Positions 1 through 5,245 of a DNA stretch of 5,724 nt are shown in pieces. The notes under the pieces were generated by a model. It was not told the origin of the DNA, did not search any database, and was given only the letters and a program-made list of their open reading frames with translations. Location of the stretch: assembly GCA_013362195.1 (NCBI GenBank), contig JABFWM010000476.1, forward strand, positions 1 through 5,724, in the 5' to 3' direction. The position numbers and the translations under genes were made by a program. The first letter of the stretch is position 1; the number at the start of each line of letters is the position of its first letter. The DNA comes from Acidobacteriota bacterium (GTDB lineage: Bacteria; Acidobacteriota; Vicinamibacteria; Vicinamibacterales; 2-12-FULL-66-21).

Positions 1-542
1 ACGAGCAGCTCGCGACGATCGGCGGCGACGCGCCCGAGCACCTCCGCGAGCGTCTCGATCGTCTCGCGCGTCTGGAACCCCATGAGCAGCGGGACGATCG
101 GCACGTCCGGCAGCAGGCGCCTGATGAATGGCAACTGCATCTCGAGCGAGTGCTCGCGTCCGTGCGCCTGCGGCCGATCGACGATGAGCGGCGATGCCGC
201 GCGCACTTCGTCCGCGAGCGACGCATCGACGCGGGCCGGCCCCAGCGGCGTCTCGAACGTGCCGGTCGGGTACAGCGCCACCCCGTCGAAGGCGACGTAG
301 TGTGAAGGGCCAACGAGCATCGCGGCGTCGAACGGGCCACACGACGCGGCGGTTTTGTACGAGTACGCGCCGACCGGCCCGGAGAACATGAGGCCCGCGT
401 GCGGCGCGACGATCGCGTCGAGCCGGCCGCGCGGGACGTCCGCCACCGCGGCGAGATAGCCGTCGACCTCGCGCGTCAGCGCGCCGGGGATCGCGGGGTA
501 CCACGTTCCGGCGACCGCCGGCGGTCTGTTCCCTGCTACCAT
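1..542 (-). CDS. amrB: AmmeMemoRadiSam system protein B (MEMO family), 3' end beyond the window
   Basis: The reading frame is open from ATG at 542-540 to position 1, giving 180 codons with no stop, so the C-terminal third of a protein usually about 270 residues long is missing. Family motifs are clear: AVAGTWYP at residues 9-16, APHAG at 46-50, VGPSH at 77-81, and EHSLEMQLPF at 130-139. H48 and H81 match two of the metal-site residues of human MEMO1, a fold related to non-haem iron dioxygenases. The third, a cysteine, would lie in the missing part. In bacteria this family usually sits with AMMECR1 and radical SAM partners, which could lie beyond the left edge. Its biochemical role is unsettled. 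The short N-terminus before AVAGTWYP is typical of the family and favours this start. No good Shine-Dalgarno is visible, and an in-frame GTG at 557-555 is the alternative. The family call is firm. Confidence 0.93.
   Translation of the reverse strand, partial: MVAGNRPPAVAGTWYPAIPGALTREVDGYLAAVADVPRGRLDAIVAPHAGLMFSGPVGAYSYKTAASCGPFDAAMLVGPSHYVAFDGVALYPTGTFETPLGPARVDASLADEVRAASPLIVDRPQAHGREHSLEMQLPFIRRLLPDVPIVPLLMGFQTRETIETLAEVLGRVAADRRELL
534..542 (+). promoter_or_regulatory. Possible extended -10 promoter for leaderless gatC
   Basis: The string TGCTACCAT fits an extended -10 (TGn followed by TAnnnT). Its hexamer at 537-542 ends seven bases before the ATG at 550, so transcription could begin at the start codon itself. 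No Shine-Dalgarno precedes either gatC start candidate, which is consistent with a leaderless message. No -35 box is recognisable. The site also spans the first bases of the divergent MEMO gene. This is inference from position and motif only. Confidence 0.35.
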
Positions 543-549
543 GCGCTCA

Positions 550-855
550 ATGCCCACGAACCTGACGCGCGCGGATGTGACGCGCATTGCCGCGCTCGCA
601 CGCCTGGAGCTCACCGAGGACGAAACCACGCTGTTCGTCGAGCAGCTGGCTGCGATCCTGTCATATTTCGAGGACCTCCAGCGCGCCGATACGACCAACG
701 TTCCGCCTACCGCTCAGGTCGCCGTGCTCGCCGCGGCGCCGTGGCGTGAAGACGCCGACCGGCCGTCACTCGATCGCGACCTGCTCATCCGGCAGGCCCC
801 GGAGGGTGACCGCGATGCCGGCCTCTTCACCGTACCGCGGGTAATCGGATCATGA
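550..855 (+). CDS. gatC: Asp-tRNA(Asn)/Glu-tRNA(Gln) amidotransferase subunit GatC
   Basis: This is the small subunit of the GatCAB amidotransferase, which converts misacylated Glu-tRNA(Gln) and/or Asp-tRNA(Asn) to the correct amide in the cytoplasm. GatC wraps around GatA and stabilises its contact with GatB. The 101 residues carry the family pattern: the RIAALARLELTEDE helix (12-25), a helix ending ILSYFEDLQ (36-44), the VPPTAQV linker (51-57), RED (66-68) and the C-terminal GLFTVPRVI segment (91-99). The length is normal. An in-frame ATG at 541 adds only three residues. I prefer 550 because family N-termini are short and a -10-like site ends just before it. The stop overlaps the gatA start as ATGA (852-855), indicating translational coupling. 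The start region is head to head with the leftward MEMO gene. Confidence 0.95.
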   Translation: MPTNLTRADVTRIAALARLELTEDETTLFVEQLAAILSYFEDLQRADTTNVPPTAQVAVLAAAPWREDADRPSLDRDLLIRQAPEGDRDAGLFTVPRVIGS

Positions 856-2306
856 CAAGGGAGCGCGAGGCGCACGCGCTGCGCGCCGCCATCGCGGCCG
901 GCCGCCTCTCGGCGGCCGACGCGTGTCGCGCATCTCTCGACGCCATCGCACGGCTCGATCCCGAGCTGCATGCATTCCAGCACGTCATGGCCGACGCCGC
1001 GTCCGCGCGCGCCCGCGCGGTCGATGCCGATCCGTCGGCGAAACAGGCGCCGCTCGCCGGCGTGCCCGTCGCGATCAAGGACAACATCCTCACCAGGGGC
1101 GTGCCGACGACGGCCTGCTCGAAGATTCTCGAAGGGTACATCCCGCCGTACGACGCCACGGTGATCGAGCGGCTCACGCGCGCCGGCGCGGTGATTGTCG
1201 GCAAGACGAACTGCGATGAGTTCGCGATGGGATCGTCGACCGAGAACTCCGCATTCGGTCCCGCCCGGAATCCGTGGGCGACCGATCGAACGCCCGGCGG
1301 ATCGAGCGGCGGCTCGGCGGCAGCGGTGGCGAGCGGCATGGTACCGATCGCGCTCGGATCAGACACCGGCGGATCGATCCGGCAGCCGGCCGCGTTGTGC
1401 GGCGTCCTCGGACTGAAGCCCACCTATGGCCGCGTGTCGCGCTACGGGCTGATCGCGTTCGCGTCGTCGTTCGATCAGATCGGTCCGTTCACGCGCACCG
1501 CGCGCGACGCCGCCGACGTGCTGGCGGTCATTGCCGGACACGATCCCCTCGACTCGACGACGGTCGAGACGCCGGTTGCGGATTACGCGGCGGCGCTCAC
1601 CGGGGACGTTCGCGGGCTGCGCGTCGGCGTGCCTGGCCATCTGCTCACCCACGGCGTGGACCCGGACATCACGCGTGCCTTCGAGCGCGCGCTCGACGAG
1701 CTGCGCGCGGCCGGCGCCGAGCTGACCGACATCGCGCTGCCGCATGCGGACCTGGCGATTGCCGTCTATTACCTGATTGGCAACGCTGAAGCGAGCTCGA
1801 ACCTGGCGCGCTACGACGGCGTGCGGTACGGACGGCGGGCGCCGGCGGCGACGGTCACGGAGATGTACGCCCGGACGCGCGATCGCGGCTTCGGCGCCGA
1901 GGTCAAGCGCCGTATCATGATCGGCACGTACGTGCTGAGCGCCGGGTACTACGACGCCTACTATCTCAAGGCGCAGCAGGTGCGGACGCTGATTCGCCGC
2001 GATTACGACGAGGCGTTCACGCGCGTTGACGTGGTCGCCGTGCCGACGAGCCCGACGGCGGCGTTCCGGCTCGGCGAGCGCGCGTCGGATCCGATCCAGA
2101 TGTACCTGTCGGACGTCTTCACGGTGAGCGCGAACCTCGCCGGGCTGCCCGCCATCTCGATCCCCTGCGGCCTGACCGATGCGCGTCTGCCCGCGGGCCT
2201 GCAGCTGACGGCGCGGCCCTTCGACGAGTCGACGCTGCTGCGCGCGGCCGATGCGCTGGAGCGACGCACATCATGGGCCACGGAGCGGCCGCCGATTTTC
2301 GCCTGA
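852..2306 (+). CDS. gatA: Asp-tRNA(Asn)/Glu-tRNA(Gln) amidotransferase subunit GatA
   Basis: GatA is the amidase subunit that releases ammonia from glutamine and passes it to GatB for amidation of the misacylated tRNA. The 484 residues match the usual length (about 485). The amidase-signature triad is complete: K76 in VAIKDNI, cis-Ser S151 in the GGSSGGS loop, and nucleophile S175 in DTGGSIRQPA. The spacings of 75 and 24 residues equal those of the Staphylococcus aureus enzyme as I recall them. GLKPTYGRVSRYGL (187-200) and the FDQIGPF stretch also support GatA over other amidase-signature enzymes. It overlaps gatC by four bases. No gatB follows; an acetyltransferase gene begins almost at once, so gatB must be encoded elsewhere if the complex is complete. 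The stop at 2304-2306 also forms part of the next gene's likely ribosome binding site. Confidence 0.97.
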   Translation: MTREREAHALRAAIAAGRLSAADACRASLDAIARLDPELHAFQHVMADAASARARAVDADPSAKQAPLAGVPVAIKDNILTRGVPTTACSKILEGYIPPYDATVIERLTRAGAVIVGKTNCDEFAMGSSTENSAFGPARNPWATDRTPGGSSGGSAAAVASGMVPIALGSDTGGSIRQPAALCGVLGLKPTYGRVSRYGLIAFASSFDQIGPFTRTARDAADVLAVIAGHDPLDSTTVETPVADYAAALTGDVRGLRVGVPGHLLTHGVDPDITRAFERALDELRAAGAELTDIALPHADLAIAVYYLIGNAEASSNLARYDGVRYGRRAPAATVTEMYARTRDRGFGAEVKRRIMIGTYVLSAGYYDAYYLKAQQVRTLIRRDYDEAFTRVDVVAVPTSPTAAFRLGERASDPIQMYLSDVFTVSANLAGLPAISIPCGLTDARLPAGLQLTARPFDESTLLRAADALERRTSWATERPPIFA

Positions 2307-2308
2307 GG
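2304..2308 (+). promoter_or_regulatory. Shine-Dalgarno that decides the GNAT gene start
   Basis: TGAGG overlaps the gatA stop codon. It lies 6 nt before ATG 2315 but only 3 nt before ATG 2312. That favours 2315 over 2312, and over the upstream in-frame ATG at 2273, which lies inside gatA. Confidence 0.5.
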
Positions 2309-2314
2309 CTGATG

Positions 2315-3103
2315 ATGGCCCTCGAGCGCGTCCCGGACGATCCGTGGCGCGTCGATACGAGGGGCATGCTGCTCTCCGGGCGCGCGGACGTCGTCTGCGC
2401 CCAGGCGCCGGAAAGCGCCGCCGACGGGTTCGTCGTCTGCATGCCCGACGCCGCGCTGGTGTCCGTCGTGGGCCGTCCGCCGCGCGTGCTGATTCGACAG
2501 GTCGTCGACGACGTCGAGGGCGATCCCAACGTCCTGTGCCAGCCGGTGGACGCGGAGTACGTCCGCTCGGCGCTGCCCGGATGGCCGCGCCTCGGCGCCA
2601 CGCTGCACACGCTCCGCGCGCGTCCCGACTGGGCCGACGATCCGGACCCCGACGCGCGCGTCTTCTACGCCCCCGACGCACCGTCACTCGCGCACGTGCC
2701 GCCGCCGCTGCGGCGCGAACTGATCGCGGCGCTGCGCGGCCGCACGACCGCGCGCTTCGTGCCCGGCAGCCTGCCGGATCGCGACGTGCCGCCGCCGCGC
2801 GAAGCGCTGCCGATCGCGGCGTCGTGGCACAACGGCGAGCCCGTCGCGTTCTGCTATCCGGTGATGCGGACCGAGGCCTGGTGGGACATCTCGATCGAGA
2901 CGCTGCCCGCGTACCGGCGCCAGGGCCATGGCGCGCGTGCCGTGCGCACCATGACCCGCCACATGTGGCAGACGGGACGATGGCCGGTCTGGGGCGCGCG
3001 CGACGACAATCCGGGATCGCTGGGGCTGGCGGCGAGTCTGGGGTTCGAGGAAGTCGGACGGCTGTGTGTGTTTACGCCACCGCCGGACGACGGGCTGGCT
3101 TGA
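2315..3103 (+). CDS. GNAT-family N-acetyltransferase with an uncharacterised N-terminal domain
   Basis: The C-terminal third (about residues 168-255 of 262) has the GNAT fold: a strand ending AFCYPV (178-183), the ISIETLP strand (192-198), the acetyl-CoA pyrophosphate loop RRQGHGA (201-207, fitting R/Q-x-x-G-x-G/A), and the late DNPGSLGLAASLGF segment (231-244) typical of the family. Roughly 165 residues before it match no domain I recognise. They are rich in Pro, Asp and Arg and may form a degenerate GNAT half or a substrate-binding domain. The substrate is unknown. It follows gatA closely and is probably co-transcribed, but that does not reveal its target. In-frame ATGs at 2273 (34-bp overlap with gatA) and 2312 are alternative starts. 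Its last 32 bp overlap the 3' end of the convergent membrane-protein gene. The family call is good; the function is open. Confidence 0.85.
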   Translation: MALERVPDDPWRVDTRGMLLSGRADVVCAQAPESAADGFVVCMPDAALVSVVGRPPRVLIRQVVDDVEGDPNVLCQPVDAEYVRSALPGWPRLGATLHTLRARPDWADDPDPDARVFYAPDAPSLAHVPPPLRRELIAALRGRTTARFVPGSLPDRDVPPPREALPIAASWHNGEPVAFCYPVMRTEAWWDISIETLPAYRRQGHGARAVRTMTRHMWQTGRWPVWGARDDNPGSLGLAASLGFEEVGRLCVFTPPPDDGLA

Positions 3104-3362
3104 CGAGCAGCCACACGAGGCCGCCGACGATCAGCAACGGCAGCAGCGGCACGAACAGCACCGCCCCGATCACGATCGCGAGCACCACTCCGACGAGGAA
3201 CAGGACCGGACCGACGATCAGCATCGCGATGGTGCCCAGGATCCACTTGATGAGCAGCAGCGGCAGCAGGATCAGGCGGACGACGAACCTGATCACCGTG
3301 AGAACGACGAAGAGACCCGCGAGTGCCGCAACGACCAGCGCGCCTGCAACCGCCACTTCCAT
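3072..3362 (-). CDS. Small hydrophobic membrane protein of unknown function
   Basis: I do not recognise this 96-residue protein. It is almost wholly hydrophobic: one segment at about residues 3-24, a stretch around 27-40 broken by R25, R29 and K39, and further segments at about 41-66 and 68-87. It ends in a short basic tail (KPARR, 88-92). Two to four membrane passes are possible. The positive residues between the first two segments and at the C-terminus suggest loops or tails on the cytoplasmic side. A strong AGGAGG lies 4 nt upstream of the ATG. That, plus the consistent hydrophobic pattern, argues for a real gene rather than a reading-frame accident. It lies downstream of the hsp20-rpoZ operon but beyond a likely terminator, so it probably has its own promoter. 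I could not identify one in the 70 bases before it. Its 3' end overlaps the convergent GNAT gene by 32 bp. Confidence 0.72.
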   Translation of the reverse strand: MEVAVAGALVVAALAGLFVVLTVIRFVVRLILLPLLLIKWILGTIAMLIVGPVLFLVGVVLAIVIGAVLFVPLLPLLIVGGLVWLLVKPARRPAVA

Positions 3363-3366
3363 GCGT

Positions 3367-3372
3367 CCTCCT
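3367..3372 (-). promoter_or_regulatory. Ribosome binding site of the small membrane protein
   Basis: On the minus strand this reads AGGAGG, 4 nt before the ATG at 3362. It is a full-consensus Shine-Dalgarno and is among the main reasons to accept this short gene. Confidence 0.7.
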
Positions 3373-3427
3373 GCATGGATCGATTACGCGGCCGGGCTGG
3401 GTGAAGTTCCGAGTGACGCCCGAACGT

Positions 3428-3464
3428 GAAAATGCCGAACCGGCCGTCGGGCGAGGTTCGGCAT
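3428..3464 (-). terminator. Hairpin terminator of the hsp20-hsp20-rpoZ operon
   Basis: Perfect 10-bp arms at 3432-3441 and 3455-3464 (ATGCCGAACC and its complement) enclose a 13-nt loop. The loop can add a short inner GCC/GGC stem. Read leftward, the second arm runs into TTTC, giving four T's counting the last stem base. On the plus strand no T-run follows, so it works best in the leftward direction. It lies 28 bases past the rpoZ stop and before the membrane-protein gene, which fits an operon end. The T-tract is short, so termination may be partial. Confidence 0.7.
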
Positions 3465-3491
3465 GGCGTGACGGGTCGGACGCGCCGCGCG

Positions 3492-3755
3492 CTACGGAGT
3501 TCCGCGGCCGGCGCCCGCGTAGCCCGGCGGAAGCGTGTAGCCGATCGCGCCGTGCCGCACTTCCTCCATCGCGACGCGTTCGAGTTTGTGCGGGCCGGCG
3601 GGCTGCCGGTCGATCCGCGGCAGCGCGCCGCGGCGCAACTGCTTCGCGCGCTGCGCCGCGACGTCGACGAACAGGAAGCGGCTGGTGATGGGCGGCGCCG
3701 GCTCGGACGTCGCGTCCTCCGCCGTGTCCGTGACCTGAATGTCGGTGTCGGCCAT
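3492..3755 (-). CDS. rpoZ: DNA-directed RNA polymerase omega subunit
   Basis: Omega binds the C-terminal region of beta-prime and assists assembly and stability of RNA polymerase. The 87 residues are close to the usual size (E. coli 91). Diagnostic motifs are SRFLFVDVAAQRAKQL (25-40), RRGALPRI (41-48), and the KLERVAMEEVRHGAIGY segment (57-73), which corresponds to the K-x(n)-A-x-EE-x(n)-G-I-x-Y pattern of omega. The acidic N-terminal tail (1-20) is variable in the family. ATG 3755 is the only plausible start: an in-frame TAG lies four codons upstream, and the next Met is residue 64. The purine stretch AAAAGG abuts the ATG, too close to be a good Shine-Dalgarno. Translation probably depends on coupling to the hsp20 whose TAA ends 4 nt upstream. 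This neighbourhood is unusual, since rpoZ more commonly sits beside gmk. Confidence is good but rests on a short protein. Confidence 0.88.
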   Translation of the reverse strand: MADTDIQVTDTAEDATSEPAPPITSRFLFVDVAAQRAKQLRRGALPRIDRQPAGPHKLERVAMEEVRHGAIGYTLPPGYAGAGRGTP

Positions 3756-3759
3756 CCTT

Positions 3760-4203
3760 TTAGTCTACATCGACGGCAATCTGCCGAGGTTTCGCCTCCT
3801 CGCGCAACGGGAGCCGCACCGCGAGCACGCCGTCGCGATACTCCGCCTTGACCCGCGACGGATCGACGGTGTTCGGCAGCGTGAACGATCGCGAGCACGC
3901 GCCGTAGATGCGCTCGTTGCGATGGTACTGGCCGTCGGCGACGCCGTCCTCGCGCCGGCGCACGCCACGAATCGTGAGCGTGTTGTTCTCGACCGTGAGG
4001 TCGATGTCCTCACGCTTCAGTCCCGGCAGGTCCGCCTTGAGCACGATCTCCTTGTCGGACGTCTCGTAGATGTCGACCGCCGGGAGCCAGGCGCCGGCCC
4101 CGGACACGTCCTCGCGCCCGCGGTCGTACACGTTGCCCCAGATGCGGTTGATGCGATCCTGCATCGTCGCGAGCTCCCGCATCATGTCCCACTGCGTCGT
4201 CAT
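3760..4203 (-). CDS. hsp20: Hsp20/alpha-crystallin small heat-shock protein, second gene of the operon
   Basis: This is an ATP-independent holdase chaperone that binds unfolding proteins. Of 147 residues, an N-terminal arm (1-38) precedes the alpha-crystallin domain (about 39-133). Typical elements are PAVDIYE (41-47), ADLPGLKREDIDL (57-69), YHRNER (93-98), SRSFTLP (104-110) and the closing AEYRDGVLAVRLP (120-132). The C-terminal QIAV (141-144) provides an I-x-V variant of the I-x-I/V motif that links dimers into oligomers. It has one cysteine, C103. By hand alignment roughly half of the core residues equal those of the preceding hsp20, so the pair probably arose by an old tandem duplication. 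The start is set by AAGGAG at 4213-4218, 9 nt upstream, embedded in the last codons of the preceding gene. The gap to that gene is 6 bp, and rpoZ follows after 4 bp. Confidence 0.95.
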   Translation of the reverse strand: MTTQWDMMRELATMQDRINRIWGNVYDRGREDVSGAGAWLPAVDIYETSDKEIVLKADLPGLKREDIDLTVENNTLTIRGVRRREDGVADGQYHRNERIYGACSRSFTLPNTVDPSRVKAEYRDGVLAVRLPLREEAKPRQIAVDVD

Positions 4204-4209
4204 GGTCCG

Positions 4210-4641
4210 TTACTCCTTGATCTCGATCTGCTTCGGCCTGGCTTCCTCGCGCTTCGGCACGCGGACCGTCAGCACGCCATCCTTATAGGACGCTTCGATG
4301 CGCGCCGGGTCGACCGAGGCGGGAAGCGTGAACGACCGCGTGAACGTGCCGTGCTGCCGTTCGATGCGGTGGTAGTTGTCGCGCGTGGTGTCGACCTCGG
4401 ACGTGCGCTCGCCGCTGAGCGTCAGCACGCCGTTGTCGAAGGTGATGGCGATGTCCTCACGCTTCACCTCCGGCAGCTCCGCCTTGATGACGTACTCGTG
4501 CGCGGCGTTCTCGAACACATCGACGGCCGGCACCCAGGTGCGGCTGAACGAACCGCCGTAGAAATCGGTGAACATGCGATTGAGCCGGTCGACTTCCATC
4601 GACGCCAGCTCGCGAATCGGATCCCAGCGAACCAGGGTCAT
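4210..4641 (-). CDS. hsp20: Hsp20/alpha-crystallin small heat-shock protein, first gene of the operon
   Basis: This is a holdase chaperone of the alpha-crystallin superfamily with 143 residues. After an N-terminal helix-rich arm starting MTLVRWDPIRELASM, the core runs from about 36 to 130 with VPAVDVFE (37-44), AELPEVKREDIAI (54-66), NGVLTLSGER (70-79), RSFTLP (102-107) and ASYKDGVLTVRVP (117-129). The C-terminal IEI (139-141) is a canonical I-x-I anchor. There are no cysteines. The start at 4641 is chosen because AGGAGG lies 6 nt upstream and MTLVRWDP is a common family N-terminus. The frame stays open up to 4713, but an earlier start would place coding sequence over the promoter and lacks a ribosome site. 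It heads the operon hsp20-hsp20-rpoZ. Its last codons supply the ribosome binding site of the next gene. Confidence 0.95.
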   Translation of the reverse strand: MTLVRWDPIRELASMEVDRLNRMFTDFYGGSFSRTWVPAVDVFENAAHEYVIKAELPEVKREDIAITFDNGVLTLSGERTSEVDTTRDNYHRIERQHGTFTRSFTLPASVDPARIEASYKDGVLTVRVPKREEARPKQIEIKE

Positions 4642-4647
4642 CCTGCA

Positions 4648-4653
4648 CCTCCT
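4648..4653 (-). promoter_or_regulatory. Ribosome binding site of the first leftward hsp20
   Basis: AGGAGG on the minus strand, 6 nt before ATG 4641. It fixes the start at 4641 against the longer in-frame reading from 4713. Confidence 0.8.
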
Positions 4654-4667
4654 CGAACGTCCAGAAA
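4649..4667 (-). promoter_or_regulatory. Possible weak leader hairpin sequestering the hsp20 ribosome site
   Basis: In the leader RNA, UUUCU (complement of 4663-4667) can pair with AGGAG (complement of 4649-4653) across a 9-nt loop. This gives three Watson-Crick and two G-U pairs. A weak U-rich stem over the Shine-Dalgarno resembles the logic of fourU-type RNA thermometers, which occur upstream of small heat-shock genes. It is short and could arise by chance; I offer it as a candidate only. Confidence 0.25.
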
Positions 4668-4680
4668 CATCAACAACCGC

Positions 4681-4709
4681 AATATAGGCGTTATATGAGT
4701 GTCTGTCAA
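4681..4709 (-). promoter_or_regulatory. Promoter of the hsp20-hsp20-rpoZ operon
   Basis: Read leftward, a perfect -35 TTGACA (4704-4709) is followed after exactly 17 bp by TATATT (4681-4686). Transcription should start near 4674, giving a leader of about 33 nt. The same stretch also reads CTTGACA, 14 bp, GCCTATAT, which partly resembles a sigma-32 heat-shock promoter (CTTGAA ... CCCCATnT). The sigma factor therefore cannot be decided from sequence. No CIRCE operator (TTAGCACTC-N9-GAGTGCTAA) is present. The surrounding 80 bases are about 41% GC, far below the rest of the window. Confidence 0.8.
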
Positions 4710-4747
4710 GCATCTAATATGCGCATCAAAGACTCATGTCTCCGTGT

Positions 4748-4779
4748 AGCCCTGCCGTAGATGCGGCGCAGCCCTGCCG
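4748..4779 (+). repeat. Paired 10-bp direct repeats upstream of the rightward hsp20
   Basis: AGCCCTGCCG occurs at 4748-4757 and again at 4770-4779, exactly 22 bp apart, about two helical turns. Relative to a start near 4806 they lie at about -58 and -36. That is where an activator or repressor would bind beside a promoter lacking a -35 box. They could also be a chance GC-rich repeat. Confidence 0.45.
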
Positions 4780-4788
4780 CCCGCCCGA

Positions 4789-4797
4789 TGCTAGAAT
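4789..4797 (+). promoter_or_regulatory. Extended -10 promoter of the rightward hsp20
   Basis: TGCTAGAAT matches an extended -10 (TGn plus TAGAAT, five of six consensus bases). It ends 8 bases before GTG 4806. No -35 is seen at the right distance. As at gatC, the spacing would place the RNA start at or very near the start codon. Confidence 0.45.
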
Positions 4798-4805
4798 CCG
4801 TGGGA

Positions 4806-5243
4806 GTGGCGCGGATTTACTTTGAACGCCGGGAGTTGCCGCCGGATCTGCAGCGGCTGTTCGACACGATCTGGGACGATCCTGGCGACGATCGTCCGCC
4901 GGCGGCTGCCGAGTGCAGCCCGCCCCTGGATGTCATCGAAACCGAAACCGGCATCGAGATCGTGGCCGATGTGCCCGGCGTCCACGCCGACGCGCTTCAC
5001 ATCGTGTGCGCGGGCAACGTGGTGATGATTGCCGGCCAGAAGACGCCGTCGGCCTGCGAGCACCGCGAGGCCGCGTTCCACCTCGCCGAGCGCGCGTTCG
5101 GGCGCTTCGCGCGGGTGCTGCGCCTCGAAGGCGCCTTCGACGCGGGGCGCGCCAATGCCACGCTGGTCGCGGGCGAGCTGCGCCTGACGCTTCCGCGCAT
5201 CGACGATCGCCGCGGCCGCGAAATCCGCATTCCGGTCCACTGA
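4806..5243 (+). CDS. Divergent Hsp20-family small heat-shock protein
   Basis: This third small heat-shock protein is 145 residues from GTG 4806. It differs clearly from the two leftward copies. The alpha-crystallin core starts at PPLDVIETETG (39-49), followed by VADVPGVHADAL (53-64), NVVMIAGQK (71-79), FHLAERAFGRFARVLRL (91-107) and ATLVAGELRLTLP (118-130). In the last, G-E-L replaces the usual G-V-L. A C-terminal IRI (140-142) gives the oligomer anchor. It carries three cysteines (37, 68, 84), more than its neighbours. The start is uncertain: in-frame ATG at 4761 or 4788, and GTG at 4800, would add 15, 6 or 2 residues. I prefer 4806 because a -10-like TAGAAT sits just ahead and the homologous region begins soon after. 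It is transcribed divergently from the hsp20-rpoZ operon and is followed by a long hairpin. Confidence 0.87.
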   Translation: MARIYFERRELPPDLQRLFDTIWDDPGDDRPPAAAECSPPLDVIETETGIEIVADVPGVHADALHIVCAGNVVMIAGQKTPSACEHREAAFHLAERAFGRFARVLRLEGAFDAGRANATLVAGELRLTLPRIDDRRGREIRIPVH

Positions 5244-5245
5244 CC

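Noticed and set aside
827..1423. Leftward 198-codon frame inside gatA
   Set aside because: It is antisense to the amidase core with its complete catalytic triad; there is no independent support.
2251..3429. Long rightward open frame (392 codons) through the GNAT gene and the membrane-protein region
   Set aside because: Its product is low-complexity Arg/Ala-rich sequence with no motifs, and it reads across two better-supported genes. High GC makes such open shadow frames common.
3739..4698. Rightward 319-codon frame antisense to the two hsp20 genes
   Set aside because: It lies opposite two clear alpha-crystallin genes, is Arg/His/Val-rich, and has no family motifs or ribosome site. It is a mirror of their codon bias.
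4210..4713. Longer version of the first leftward hsp20 starting at 4713
   Set aside because: The extra 24 residues would be encoded by the promoter and leader, with no ribosome site before 4713. AGGAGG sits at the right distance from 4641.
4642..4760. CIRCE/HrcA operator
   Set aside because: One GAGTG (4697-4701) looks like a half-site, but no matching TTAGCACTC-like half lies 9 bases away.
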